Shown here in pieces: positions 11,507 through 22,882 of a DNA stretch of 64,000 bases. The stretch is taken from contig NC_083605.1 in assembly GCF_029168945.1 (NCBI RefSeq), forward strand, positions 19,233,280 to 19,297,279, written 5' to 3'. The first letter of the stretch is position 1, and every line of letters begins with the position of its first letter. The notes beneath the pieces are model-generated. The model worked only from the letters and a program-made list of their open reading frames with translations. It did not search any database and was not told where the DNA came from. This stretch comes from Cannabis sativa. Lineage: Eukaryota; Streptophyta; Magnoliopsida; Rosales; Cannabaceae. The translations under genes were made by a program, and so were the position numbers.

Positions 11507-14381
11507 ATGTCTAATTTTGGGGAACCTTGCTCCCAACGAGCTCTGAATAATTTAGGAAGAGAAATAGAGTTTGGACTATCTTATCGGCGCTCCATTTCAT
11601 TGAATGAAGTTAAAGCATCCAATGATCATCAATACCCTGTTTCTTTATGTAAGATTGAAGATGTAATTTCGGGTGACTTACAATATCATTCTTCACTTGA
11701 TGATAATGTTGTCCAGGACACCCGAGGTTTCGGTCCCAATTTTTAGGCTAAAGTTCTTGGGGATATTGACAAAAAAAGGGATGCTCATATGGTTTACCAA
11801 GTAACTATGGACTTTTATCCAAGCCTTCATCATGTTTTAGCAGAGAAAAAGGCTAATAACAATTTTTTTCTTTCATGGACATGTTGTATTTGTGACATAT
11901 CTTATCGAATGGGCAGACCTTATTCTGCGTACAAATCAAGATACTTTGAATCAGGCTGGAATTTATGGAGTTGTTTATATATAAAGATATCCATTCAATT
12001 ATGAGAGATCTGTATTGGCGGGCTTTTTCTGAACTTTGGGGTCCTCTGTCTAACTCACTTCATCATAGCAGCGGTGAGATGGGAATATCTCTGTATGACT
12101 TGAAGGTTATTGGGGGGTTGCCTATTTTAGGAATTCCTTAGGAAAAGTTCATACCTCCTAACAAAAAATTGGTTAGTGGAACTCCATATCATTCTACTAC
12201 TGCATAACTTCTAAGGCTCCACACTCAAATTTATAACTATTTGAAGAGTGTCAACGTTTGTGACAAATCAAATAATATAAATGTATCTTGGGAGCAATGG
12301 ATAGAATTTTTCTATAAAGGGACGAAGATATTTCAAGGTGTGAAACAAAACTCGACTCTCGAGACTGTAGGAGGAGAAAACCAAAGGAAAGGTAAACCAA
12401 AAGTTAATCTTCAATCTATTTCGTTGAACATTTCAAAAGAGGGTAGTCTTGCAGCCTTTCTATCTTTATGGCTAAGTCATTTTGTTTTTCCTACTGAGGG
12501 TCCAACATTAGACCTGAAACTTTTTATATGGCTTCAATGATGGCTCACAGACGTAAAGTTTCACTTGCACCCTCTATTTTGTGATACATTTATCGAGCTT
12601 TGTATGATTCAGCCATACATGGCTAGGGGCGAGGTCAAGCCTTCTTACATATGCATTATGTGATAGGTTGGTTAGCTAAGCATTTTTTCCTTCTCTATAG
12701 TGGTTGGGATCTTATGGATCTTCCTCATTTAAGTAAGTATGCTGGGATCCCTGCTAAACCTCGAAGCATGAATGGGGCTAGACATATTTTAAGGGGAGAA
12801 ATTTACGTCATGCATCAGTCATATTCATTTCCCATGGAATAAGATCTAGACTTTCTGGATAATGAATATTTATCTGATGAGAAATTTGAGTTATTGATTT
12901 CTATGCGTTCTTCTTTGTTACCCGTAAGAGTGGGCAACGATGCATATTTAGAACCTTATTATCCTAACAAATTTGCTTGCCAGTTTGGTTTTGATCAAGG
13001 TGTGTCCTCAGATAAGTTTTGTTTGAGTATCCCTAGGAGGAGACAGTGTGGAATAAGCGAAATCGCTAAAGCTTGGATTTTAATATTAAGGAGAAATACT
13101 GGTATCCACTTTCACATTCCTAGGACTATCTGTATGGGTCAATGCACATGTTGGTACTGTCGTTGGTGGGTGAGAAGTTGCCTTCCATACTTAAGGAGGT
13201 TTGTGAAGGCCATTCATTCAACATTGTCCAGGCAACCATTCAAAGAAGAGGAGTCAAATTATGTAATCAAAAATATTCGTTTACTTCACTCCAACCCTGA
13301 AGAAGTTTTTGAGAGATGTCCTCCCCAACATAATGAGTTTACTGGCGCCAACTATGCTGATACTGAGTCAGACATTGGATCCAAAAATGTCCATTCCATA
13401 GTCCCACATTCCAAACAAAATAAACGTGCAAAGCATGACGAGTCTAGACGTATTGAAGATGTCTCCTTCGCACTTACTCAAAGTTTAGAGATGCCACCAT
13501 CTGATACTTGCTTTGGAGCTTCTAGCCATAGGGATGAAGAACTTATCGACTTTGATGGGCTGATGATTTTGTTAAAAAAAGTTTGACAGTGAGGCATTGC
13601 CTGCAGAGCCAACCGTTCTACTAGAATCGATTATCTCAGTAGAGACGGGTGTTCCATCATCAGTTGTTCCCTCAGATTTGCTTATTCCTTGACCAGACCC
13701 AGTGTTGACAGTGTCAGCTTCAGCAATCACCAACTCAGACTTGAATGAGCATACCAAAAGGTTTGTGATTGAATGCATGAACGACATTCTTCATTTGTCA
13801 TCTTCTCCTTTGACCACATCAGACATTTTAAAACATCGTGCTGACGTGGGTATGCAACTTGACGTGTTGAGTACCCTTTGCGGGCATTATAAATGTAGCT
13901 TAGCAGAGGTTGCATGGTTCACTGACTCTGTCAATGATTTGCTCAAGGCTCAAGAAAAGTCTCTCGCTTCTGCTCAGGTTGTTGAGAATGCCTTTAGTCT
14001 TGATGAACCTCTTATCATGGACCTTCTTGGTCGTGATAAGGATAATTTGGCAACTATAGATAGTTTGTCCATATTTGTCACTAACAAGACAAATGAGATT
14101 TTAAGGCAAAGGAAGTAGAGATTAATGCAGCAGAACTAGCCATATAACAACGACGAGCTCAGCTCGAAACCAAAAAAGCATCGTTTGAGGTAGATCTTTC
14201 TAGTCTCAATGATTCCTTAAAGGAGCAACGACATCTCGTTGAGGAGATAAGTCGATCAAAAGACCAAGCTAGTGTAGAAAAATTCCATGAAGCTGAGAGA
14301 GTGAAAGCAACACTCAAGATTCAAGAAGAAGAAATCCAGAGAAAGCTCAACGCTTTAACTTTGTTTCTCCAGATAGACTAA
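11507..14381 (+). pseudogene. Plant-mobile-domain extra ORF of Tat element, broken
   Basis: Consecutive plus-strand frames, broken by stops and shifts (near 11744, 12001, 12140, 12205, 12540, 12841, 13585, 14118), together encode one protein. The N-terminus is 'MSNFGEPCSQRALNNLGREI'. The middle carries plant mobile domain (aminotransferase-like, PMD) landmarks: 'GEMGISLYDLKVIGGLPI' near 12075, 'GWDLMDLPHLSKYAGIP' near 12706, and 'EPYYPNKFACQFGFDQG' near 12952. The C-terminus (13700-14378) is rich in charged heptads and looks coiled-coil. A polypyrimidine tract with ACAG just before the ATG resembles a 3' splice site. The ORF runs convergent to the minus-strand gypsy pol and sits on its 3' side. 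Antisense extra ORFs at this position are known in Tat-lineage elements, so I read it as that element's cargo ORF. Its function is unknown. Confidence 0.75.
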
Positions 14382-14776
14382 AGATCTTATGATTTTGCTT
14401 CTCAAACTTTTTAGTTTTAGTTTTAGTTTTTGTTAGCTTTTTTGTGTTTATTAGCCTTGAGGACTAATAGTATTTTGTCATTTAGACCTTTTAGAATTTT
14501 GACTCTTTTGTTTGGAGGGATAAATAATATATTATTTTTATTTTGTGGTTGCATCTAATTTTGTTTAAATTGCCTACGTACCTTTTTAAGGGATCAAGTC
14601 GTTCGTAGTTCTTTACAATTTTTTTTTAGGAGATAAAAAATTTTATTTTCTGTGGCTGGGCCTAGTTATAAACTAGATTGCCTACGTACCCGAAGTGGGA
14701 TCAAGCCTTACGTAGTTTATTGCACACTCGTCTTTTTTAAGTGCGCTGTCTACACCATGGGTAAATACCTTTTTGT
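14382..14776. other. Convergent intergenic segment of Tat element
   Basis: Non-coding space between the stop of the extra ORF (plus) and the stop of pol (minus). It holds two diverged direct repeats, TGCCTACGTACC followed by GGATCAAG and a CGTAGTT tail, at about 14571-14609 and 14680-14719. A repeated 'TTTTAGTTTTAG' run lies near 14408. No gene is seen. Confidence 0.55.
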
Positions 14777-15328
14777 TTAAGTATAGAACTTTTTGATGAA
14801 CTTCCCATTAACACACGGATAAATGCATCGGCCTTCCAAATTTGAAAGTTCATATGCCCCCCTTAGGAAGACCTTAGTAACAACATAAGGTCCTTCCAAT
14901 TTTGCCTCAAATTTTCCTTTCATCCTTCTAGTTATGACAATTGGTCTTTTCACTGTAAGCACTTGATCTCCAACTGAAAAAGATCAAAATTTGACTTTCT
15001 AGTTGAATGCCCCAGCTACCTGGGCCTGGTAAATTTTGAGTTTTTATTGAATAGCAAGCCGCTTTTCATCTAATGCTTCAAGCTTGGCCAGCCGGACTTG
15101 CACATTTTCATCTGGGTCTGTTAATTGAGTAGCAATTCTTAATGAAGGTATTTGAACCTCTAAAGGTAAAACTGCTTCAGACCCAAACACCAAGTTATAA
15201 GGTGTGCAACATGACGTGGTTGTTATTGTGGTTCTATAAGCCCATAAAGCTTTCAGGAGGCGTTCATGCCAATCCCTTTTATTCTTTGTCGCTGTCTTCT
15301 TCATGATTTTTCATAACACTTTGTTAAA
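14777..15328 (-). pseudogene. Gypsy integrase C-terminal part (3' of MULE insertion)
   Basis: Minus-strand frames encode the end of gypsy integrase: 'KNKRDWHERLLKALWAYRTT' followed by 'TPYNLVFGSEAVLPLEVQIP', then after stops near 15044 and 14990 the chromodomain-less tail 'GKFEAKLEGPYVVTKV' ending at 14777. It continues directly the frame interrupted at 17702 ('NGEVEAFNK'), the two parts being separated by the MULE and its target duplication. Confidence 0.85.
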
Positions 15329-16046
15329 GGGCATTTTACATAAATGTATACATTTTTTTAAATAATTACAAAAAATGTGCAAAAAAATACAATTTTAAAA
15401 ATGTACACATTTGAAAACATATTTACAAAAATTCATACATATTTTTAATTAAATTATAATAGATATATTAATGATTCAACTTTCTATATTTAGATTTATA
15501 TAACTATTTTTTATGACTAATTGATATGGTATTAATGAATAAGCCTACTAATTAAATAAATTTGTATATTAATAATTAAAAAACATAATAAGATTCTAAT
15601 TATAAACAATAATATTTGTTGTTATCATACAACTCACGTGAAAAACATAAATGTTATATTTTTAAAATTCAAAACATATATAATCATAATTTTAAGGGAA
15701 ATGAAAATTAATTATGATATTAATTTAATAATCTGATTATGTTGTATGATTATTAAAAAGCTTAGCTATACGTATATTATCATAATCTAATCATAATTAT
15801 CAGATTCTAATTATGTTATATGATTATTAAAAAGCTTAGTTATACTTATATTATCAGATTTTATTGGGAAAATATTGAAAATTGATATTAATTATACATA
15901 TGATCATATCAAGCCAATTTAATATATTTTAATGTTAATTAACATATATTTTCAATTAGTGATATATATATGTTCCATATTTTAATTTTCATTGATTCTT
16001 TCTTTTTTATTTTATAGATTGCATTCTTGTTACATAATTTTTAATA

Positions 16047-16247
16047 GTGCAAACTCATTCCATTGATAATATGTCTATTAAGTCTGGTAATTTTGTTAGT
16101 GATGATGAGAAGATCTCATCCCTTGTGAGTGTGAAGAAAGTTGGGATCAAGAAAAAAATTAGTGGGAAGCAACCGGACCGTAAAAGACCCGCTAAAAAAA
16201 TCTGCACACACCTGCATGTAGATGAAGTATCCGATTCAGATTCTGGT
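16047..16247 (+). pseudogene. Candidate captured exon 1 in MULE
   Basis: Open frame beginning 'MQTHSIDNMSIKSGNFVSDD', lysine-rich in the middle ('KKVGIKKKISGKQPDRKRPA') and acidic/serine-rich at its end ('DEVSDSDSGG'). After this the frame runs into T-rich tandem repeats with intron-like composition. Codon composition differs from the surrounding AT-rich DNA. I do not recognise the family. It could be the N-terminal part of the same captured gene as 17187-17430. Confidence 0.4.
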
Positions 16248-16965
16248 GGAAGACTTATTCATGCTCTATTTATAAAGGTCCTTTTTTTTGGTATTTTTAT
16301 CTTTGTTAGTTTTTTTTTTTTTTTTTTTTATGGTGTTTCTTATTATGTTTTGTTGTGTATGGTATTGTAATATTTTTTTAATATTGTTTATATATTTTTA
16401 GTGTTTTTTTTTAAATTTATATATGTTTTTGTTAAACTTGATTGGTTGTTTTTGTTTATTTTTTTAATGTATTTTTTTGGTGGAAGAATTATTCATGCTC
16501 CATCTATAAAGGTCCTTTTTTTTGGTATTTTTATCTTTGTTAGTTGTTTTTTTTTTTTGTTTGTTTTTTTTTGTGGTGTTTCTTATTATTTATTGTTGTG
16601 TATCGCATTGTAATATTTTTTTTAATATTGTTTATTTATTTTTAGTGTTTTTTTAAAAAAAATTTATATATGTTTTTGTTAATCTTGATGGGTTGTTTTT
16701 GTTTATTTTTTTAATATATTTTTTTGGTGGAAGAATTATTCATGCTCCATCTATAAATGTCCTTTCTTTGGTATTTTTATCTTTGTTAGTTGTTTTTTTT
16801 TCTTTTGTTGTTTTGTGGTTTTTTTATTATGTTTTGTTGTGTATCGTGTTGTAATATTTTTTTAATATTGTTTATTTATTTTTAGTATTTTTTTTATAAT
16901 TTATATATATTTTTGTTAAATTTGATGGGTTATTTTTGTTTATGTTTTTAATGTATTTTTTTCGC
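16245..16965. repeat. Three tandem copies of a ~240-bp unit in MULE
   Basis: Units start at 16245, 16479 and 16726, each with GGTGGAAGA.TTATTCATGCTC, then a T-rich body and an ATTTTTTT tail. The first copy includes the end of the candidate exon at 16047, so an exon-intron junction has been triplicated inside the transposon. Confidence 0.8.
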
Positions 16966-17186
16966 TTTTATTATAAATTTAAAACTGTTTATTATTTTTA
17001 ATCGTTAATTATTTTTTTATGTCTTATATTTAAAATGTTACATCTGTATATTTTTAATAAATCATCTTCTCATCGATGTTATTATTTTGTTAATTTTTTG
17101 GTTTTATTTTTTTTCATGTGTGTATTTTAAGTACTTTTCATATAAATTTATTCATCGTGTTTATTTTCATGTGTTTATTTATATTA

Positions 17187-17430
17187 GGATTGGGATTTTT
17201 ATTTCAAACCGGAGTCAAAGACAAAAGCAAGACTCTCTTATACATTGGATTATAGAGTTATTCAAATCATAAAAAATACTCTTACAGAAGAGCAAAAAAA
17301 GTTGTTTAGGAAGTCTTGTATTGGACACATGGTTGATATTCAAGAATTTGAATTTCAATCTCAACTTTTGCATCAAATGTTTATGAGGGAGGTTAAGCAA
17401 CCCAATAGTGAAGAGATGTGGTTCTCTATA
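17187..17430 (+). pseudogene. DUF1985-like fragment in MULE
   Basis: After an AG splice-acceptor-like site (ATATTAG at 17181-17187) a frame reads 'TEEQKKLFRKSCIGHMVDIQ', then 'FEFQSQLLHQMFMREVKQPN' and 'SEEMWFSI'. The pattern (kinase-free, 'GHxxDIQ', 'QLLHxxxxREV', 'EMWF') resembles the start of the DUF1985 domain that accompanies Ulp1-like peptidases in many plant MULEs. It runs straight into the right TIR, so only the domain start is present. Assignment is from memory of the pattern, hence tentative. Confidence 0.45.
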
Positions 17431-17701
17431 ATTAGAATCTTATTATGTTTTTTAATTATTAATATACAAATTTTGTTAATTAGTAGGCTTACTCATTAAT
17501 ACCATATCAATTAGTCATAAAAAAATAGTTATACAAATCTAAATATAGAAATTTGAATCACTAATATATCTATTATAATTTAATTAAAAAATGTATGAAT
17601 TTTTCTAAATATTTTTTCAAATGTGTACATTTTTAAAATTGTATTTTTTTGCACATTTTTTGTAATATAATTGTTTTTGTTGTACACTAATGAAAAAGCC
17701 C

Positions 17702-18143
17702 CTTTGTTAAATGCTTCTACTTCACCATTTGAAGACGGGTTGTAACTAGCCGAGAAACTATGCTTGAATTTGTACTTGTTCATCAACTTCACCATTGCCT
17801 TACATTTGAAATAAAAGGCAGTGTCGGAGATAATTTTTGAAGGAACCCCGTATCGATAAATTACGTCGGTCCTTATAAAATCAGCGACATCTTCTGCATG
17901 TACTTCTTTTAGTGGTAGGACTTCGGCCTATTTGGAAAAGTAATCTGTGATGGCCAAAATATATTTATGGGCTTTGGAAGAGGGTGGCGTAAAAGGACCA
18001 ATGACGTCCATTCCCCATGTTTCGAAAGGCCATGGTAGTATAGAAGGATGGAGTGGTTGAGGGGGTTGGTGGATGAAATCTCCATGTAACTGGCACGACT
18101 TACAACATTTAGGGAAATTAACCGCATCTTGAACCATAGTAGG
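17702..18143 (-). pseudogene. Gypsy integrase core (5' of MULE insertion)
   Basis: Minus-strand reading gives the zinc-binding CC pair ('CCKSCQLHGD'), then the catalytic core with first Asp in 'WGMDVIGPF', second Asp in 'IISDTAFYF' and Glu in 'NGEVEAFNK'. The frame breaks at a stop after 'ITDYFSK' (17928) and at the MULE end (17701). The residues of the DDE triad are therefore all visible although the frame is split. Confidence 0.82.
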
Positions 18144-19358
18144 TCAATAGTAACCCAATTGCTTTAATTGAGCCGACAATTTTGGACCGGCTTGATGGGC
18201 ACCACATGTACTGACATGAGTCTCTTGAAGTGCATGTGCCGCCTCTTCTATCAAGAGGCATATCAACAATATCCCATTCAATGAAGGTTTGCACCATGTG
18301 TCATTAAAGACCGCAAATTGAGACGCTCTTCTTCTTACATCCACTCTTTTCTTCAAGTCTTCTAGCAAGACTCCTTTTTGGATGTAATCTTTGATTAGCT
18401 GACGCCAGTCATTTTTATTCGCACTATCTAGGAAAGTTATCAAGTTGACTGTATTTTCTTCTTCAACTCTTTCCGTGGATTGGGATAATACATGACGTTC
18501 CCCTATAGTAATTTGGATATCCCTTTCTTCAGGAAGTGTTAGTGATGCAGCTAAATTAGCCAATGCATCAGCTTTACCATTTTTTGATCTTTGGATGTGA
18601 TTTAGAGTTATATCTTGAAATTGGCCAAGCAAATATTTATCCTTTTCATGATAAGGGACTAAATTCTCATGCTTGATCGCAAATTCACCACTCATTTGTT
18701 TAATAACCAAAAGAGAATCGTCAAATACCTCTAATGATTGTATTTTCATTTCGAGGGAAACTTCGAGACCAATAACTAATGCTTCATATTCTGCTACATT
18801 ATTGGTGCACATAGCTACAATATGGAAAGAGTAAGGTATCAAGCCTCCCGACGGTGTCACAACGACAATTCCAACACCTGCCCCACTACTTCTTGTTGCC
18901 CCATCAAAATATAATTGCCATGATGAAGTATTGACTGTGAAGACTTCTTCGTCAGGAAGATCTTCTCGCAACTCCATATCACCTGGAATTGGGTGTGCTG
19001 CGAGAAAATCAGCCAAAGCTTGTCCTTTTATTGCTTTTTGTGAGACAAAGTTGATTTCAAATTCTGATAGCATCATGGACCATTTGGCAAGTCTTCCAAA
19101 CAACACGGGCTTAGATAGGATATATCTAAGAGGGTCAGCTTTTGACACTAAAGTCACAGGATGTGAGAGCAAATAGTGTCGTAGTTTTGTGACAGCAAAA
19201 ATTAAAGTCAAACACACTTTCTCGATTGGAGGGTATTTTTGTTCTGCCCCTACTAAAGTTCTACTTAGATAGTAAAGAGCAATTTCTTTTCCCTCCTCAT
19301 TATTTTGCACGAACATGGCTCCCAAGGAGCGGTCGAGTGAAGTGATATATAATATCAA
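18144..19358 (-). pseudogene. Gypsy RNase H, second RNase H and integrase zinc finger
   Basis: Longest open frame of the element (404 codons). Residues 1-100 are the gypsy RNase H tail ('EKVCLTLIFAVTKLRHYL'). About residues 145-275 are a second RNase H with 'YFDGATRSSGAGVGIV', 'NVAEYEALVIGL', 'VFDDSLLVIKQ' and 'NGKADALANLA', which carry the expected acidic residues. The C-terminus has the HH half of the integrase zinc finger ('HVSTCGAHQAG') and ends at a stop in 'QLGYY*P'. Dual RNase H is a Tat hallmark. It has no proper start and is one piece of the broken polyprotein. Confidence 0.85.
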
Positions 19359-19371
19359 TGGTTTCCTAAGA

Positions 19372-20560
19372 TTGGAGCTCTCAACACAAGTGGGTGCAAC
19401 AAGTACTTCTTAATGCTTTCAAAAGCGTTTTGGCATGCCCCATCCCAAATAAATGGGACATTTTTTTGCATCAACCGCGAAAAGGGTTGACATCTACCGG
19501 ACAGGTTTTAAATGAATCTTTGGATATACGCAAGTCTTCCCTGTAGTCCACGTAGTTGATGTAAATTATGTAGGGGAGGCATTTCCAAAATTGCTTTGAT
19601 TTTTGCAGGGTCAATTTCAATTCCTCGATGTATGACGATAAACCCGAGGAACTTTCCTGATGTTACCCCAAATGCATATTTTAAAGGATTCATCTTGAGA
19701 TTGTGTTGTTTGAGCCTGTCAAAGACTCGTTTTAAATTATCAAGATCACTTGTCCTTTCTTTTGTTTTGACCACTAAATCGTCGACATAACATTCGACAG
19801 TATTGTGCATCATGTCTTCAAAAATTGTGTTCATTGCTCTTTGGTAGGTTGCCCGTGCATTCTTGAGGCCAAATGGCATAACTGTATAACAAAATATTCC
19901 TTTTGGTGTCCGAAAAGCAGTGAGCCCTTCGTCCTCGGGTGCCATTTTGATTTGGTTGTACCCAGAAAATCCATCCATGAATGATAAGGCATCAAAACCA
20001 GTGGTAGCATCTATCAATAACTTAGTGATGGGGAGTGGGAATTCATCTTTTAGGCAGGCCCGATTAAGATCTCAGTAATACACGCATATGCAGAGTTGCC
20101 CATTTTTCTTCATCACAATGACGATGTTTGCAAGCCAAATAGGATACTGAACCTCCCGAATAAACCAGCAGTCTCTTAACTTGTCAATGTCTGCCTCGAC
20201 TTTGGGAAGTAATTCTGGGCGACTCCTTCTTTGAGCTTGTTTAACAGGGGTAGCGTCTTTTGATACTGCCAACCGTGCACAGCAACCTTTGGATTCAACC
20301 CTGGCATGTCTCGATACACCCAAGCATATACATCTTTGCTCTCACAAAGGACTTGTTTGTACAGTGGTAACTCTTCTACAGTTAATAAAGCACTAACAAA
20401 CACAAGCTTTGGATCATCCTCGGTCTCGAGGTTGATCTCTATTAAATCATCCATAGTGGCTTGTCCTCCATCTTCGAATTCCTGAGGTGCTGGATGAAAG
20501 ATGTCTATAAAATCTTCTGAAGAGTTTGAGCTCAAGGCTTCATCTTCTACGGTCAAACTT
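19372..20560 (-). pseudogene. Gypsy reverse transcriptase
   Basis: The minus strand encodes the pre-RT 'SKDVYAWVYRDMPGLNPKVA' stretch, then after frameshifts 'VEADIDKLRDCWFIREVQYP' and 'LSFMDGFSGYNQIKMAPEDE', the catalytic 'YVDDLVVKT' and 'GKFLGFIV'. The active-site YVDD is intact. Frames change near 20200 and 20060, and stops occur after 'YIQRFI' (19508) and near 19360, so RT is not translatable as one chain. Confidence 0.85.
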
Positions 20561-21672
20561 TCTTCAAAAGAGAGGTAATTGACTTGAGAAAAATTTTCTT
20601 CATCTTCTTGTGTTTCATGCCCCTGAATAGTATTCTCAATGATTTCTTCTGTTTTGGCACCCGCTATTTTTTCTTTTTGGTTCCCTTTGATTGTGGAACA
20701 CTTGGGAAAACAAGTCTTTCTAATGTTGACACTCGTGGGGTGAATGTGCTTGCTTCAAGTTTATCGAATACCGACACCCGCGGGGAGGGTGTAGGAACAT
20801 CGTCGCTGCGAAACATTTTTTGTTCCTCCTCTATTAACTCGTCTAGTTCAAAAGAAGCTTTTAAACAATCACTATTTTGATGGATTGTGACTCATTTTCG
20901 CTTCTTGAAATGAAACTTTTTCTTCTCCATTTTGAAGGTTTTTGGAGTTACAGATGTGGAGGACTTTTTATTGAGAGTAACAACCCTTTTATTTTTCTTG
21001 CTATCTTTACCAAAGGAAATTAAAATTTGCATTTTACCCTTGGGTAGTGACTGATCGATTTTCCTTAGTGGTAAAATAAAGCTTGTCATTAGGGCTATCA
21101 TCGAATCTTCGATTGGTGTTAAAGCTTTTTGCCCTACTCCTCGTCGACTTTTAGGGATCTACTTGAAGGTTCGTTTTTGGTTAGATACTTTCAAGCTCTC
21201 CTCTTTAGGCTGAGGAGATTTCACAAGGGATAGTTGCCTAATTTGTAGAGAGTTTTGTACGGTTGAGCTTTCATGACGTTTGCTCTCCTCAGGTTTCCAT
21301 TTCAGAATGGTGACATTAGCTGGCTTGTAAAATCTTGCATCAGCATAATTCACTTGTTCCCCGTAAAAAGGATTTGGGTCTGCATTGACACTTTTTATTT
21401 TACCTTCCTTGTAAAACATAAAGCATTGGTGAAGTGTTGAAGGAATGACTCCATATTCATGAAGCCACAGTCGCCCTAACAACACATTGTAGGATGTATC
21501 TGAATCGATGACATGAAATTAGGCTTTAGAATTTAACTCACCTATTTCAATTTTTAGTGTGATACTTCCCCTTACTTTTTCTCCAGCTTGATTAAAACCT
21601 TGAATTTTCAATGATGACGAAGACAATTGACATGGGTGTAAACTAACATCTCTCAAGGATTAAATAGGACAA
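20561..21672 (-). pseudogene. Gypsy protease region and gag-pol linker
   Basis: From about 21672 the minus strand reads 'MQVVLFNP', a one-base slip, then 'SSLKIQGFNQAGEKV' and 'IDSDTSYNVLLGRLWLHEYG', the strand-rich end of the Tat protease region. The canonical active-site Asp region upstream is missing. Downstream (21158-20561) is a low-conservation linker with stops, rich in Lys and Ser. Sequence left of 21672 (in element sense) belongs to another repeat, which marks the truncation point. Confidence 0.7.
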
Positions 21673-21750
21673 CTTGCATATTAGTCCCTTGGGCTATATA
21701 AAGAGAGCTACTCCTCTCATTTTAAAGAGGCAAGAAGGAGTGAAGTCAAA

Positions 21751-21801
<51 letters not shown>

Positions 21802-22248
21802 GAGTGAGAGAGAGAGAGAGAGACAATATAGAAAGAGAGAGTTGTTAGAGCGAGAAATGGAGAGAGATATCTGAGAAAGAGAGGGCTAGGATTGGGAAAT
21901 TGTATTGAGCAACATTGTTGATTATGTTGGCTCGGGTTAGTGAGTTAATGTGTGTTGAGGGATTACACCATGGATGACTTACTGTGATTATTTCCTTGTA
22001 GCTCTTGAGATTGATATATCTTGTTCTCATTATCAATAAAGATTGGTGGTAAAGCTTTCAAACTGGAGTATGACCAAGTTCACATTTAACTTAGGATCGG
22101 AATCAGTATAAATCTCTGTGTTATTGTGTCTAACTGCCATTTAGAGTCATCTGTGTTATATTTTTCTGGTTTTTTTGTTCTTGATTTGTTTGTTTTGATT
22201 TAACTTTTATTTGTTTAAGTGTGATCTTGAATTTAGAATTACAGAAGT
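21673..22248 (+). mobile_element. Putative truncated copia-type LTR (R-U5) with PBS
   Basis: A TATA-like CTATATAAAG at 21691-21700 lies at the start, followed by transcribed-leader-like sequence. The segment ends in TAATTCC and is followed by TATCAGAGC (22242-22250), the core of the initiator-Met tRNA primer-binding site of many copia elements. Only about 20 bp precede the TATA box, so U3 is missing or the unit was truncated at its junction with the gypsy protease. No second LTR or coding part was found. Confidence 0.4.
21755..21823. repeat. (GA)n microsatellite
   Basis: Nearly pure AG dinucleotides with two GTGAGAGTG interruptions, inside the putative LTR R region. The Arg/Glu-repeat frame over it (21674-21874) is a repeat artefact. 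Confidence 0.93.
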
Positions 22249-22845
22249 TAATTCCTATGTATCAGAGCTAAATTTTCCACATAAATATATTTATATTATA
22301 TATATTACAGAGTATTTTTTAATGGATATCCCTAGTATAGTAAGGCATTAAAGAATGAAGAATCACTTTAAATCTCTTAGGCCTAAAAGAATTTTATGGC
22401 CTAAGTATCAGCAAAATAAAGAGGAACATAGATGAAGGCCAAATCATACCTGGTTTCTTTTTCTTCATTGTCATACCCGCCTGAAACGTAGATGAAGTTA
22501 CATGGTATATCGCGGCCAAATCATACCTCTTTAGGAATAGTGTTTCGCTTTCATTAGTCCACCGACTTTTAGTGTGTGCACAAAGGCACTGTTACCACTG
22601 TGCACGGCCTTCCTTTTTTTAGATTACACTGTATAAATGGAGAAATACAAATCTACCAAGTACGAATGAACGTAATCGCATTTCATTATTTTTTTTGACA
22701 TTTCATTATTTTTTTGACAAAGAAATAACAATTATATCATTGCCATCAACAAATTTACAATTTTAGAGGAATTAAGCTTTTAATAAATTACGAATTTTTA
22801 GGGGAAGTTAGGCAAACAGATTTTAGTTATATATATATATATATT
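22249..22845. other. Unassigned spacer before LINE 3' end
   Basis: A short leader-like stretch with ATGGATATCCCTAG at 22323 follows the putative PBS, but it soon meets stops. The rest is AT-rich with a duplicated CATTTCATTATTTTTTTGACA (22679-22719). The last bases, TTAGTTATATATATATATAT from 22823, are one copy of the LINE target duplication. Confidence 0.4.
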
Positions 22846-22882
22846 TTTATGGGTAGAAAACTTTTATTGAAAGCAAAGAAAA

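Larger units (their letters stand above)
15329..17701. mobile_element. Mutator-like DNA transposon with 275-bp TIRs
   Basis: A 2373-bp insertion in the gypsy integrase. The left arm 15329-15604 and right arm 17427-17701 are inverted copies, about 90% identical by eye, with GGGC ends. CTTTGTTAAA occurs directly outside both ends (15319-15328 and 17702-17711), a 10-bp target duplication. Long TIRs and a 9-10 bp duplication point to the Mutator superfamily. No transposase is encoded, so it is non-autonomous. The interior holds two candidate captured coding pieces and three tandem repeats. Confidence 0.88.
11500..21672 (-). mobile_element. Decayed Ty3/gypsy element, Tat lineage, no gag
   Basis: On the minus strand the order is protease region (21672-21159), linker, RT (20560-19380), RNase H, a second RNase H of the type found in Tat elements (about 18930-18530), and integrase (18250-14777). 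The convergent extra ORF follows. Two RNase H domains plus an antisense extra ORF are diagnostic of the Tat lineage. Gag and the 5' LTR are missing: protease homology stops at about 21672, where LTR-like DNA of another element begins. The integrase is interrupted by a 2373-bp MULE. Several stops and shifts break pol, so it is not coding-competent. The minisatellite at 10471 and (TC)n at 10997 may belong to its 3' untranslated region. Confidence 0.8.

Noticed and set aside
13572..13915. Minus-strand ORFs opposite the PMD reading
   Set aside because: Shadows of the plus-strand PMD/coiled-coil frames; no recognisable motif.
21674..21874. Arg/Glu-repeat ORF
   Set aside because: It is a translation of the (GA)n microsatellite.
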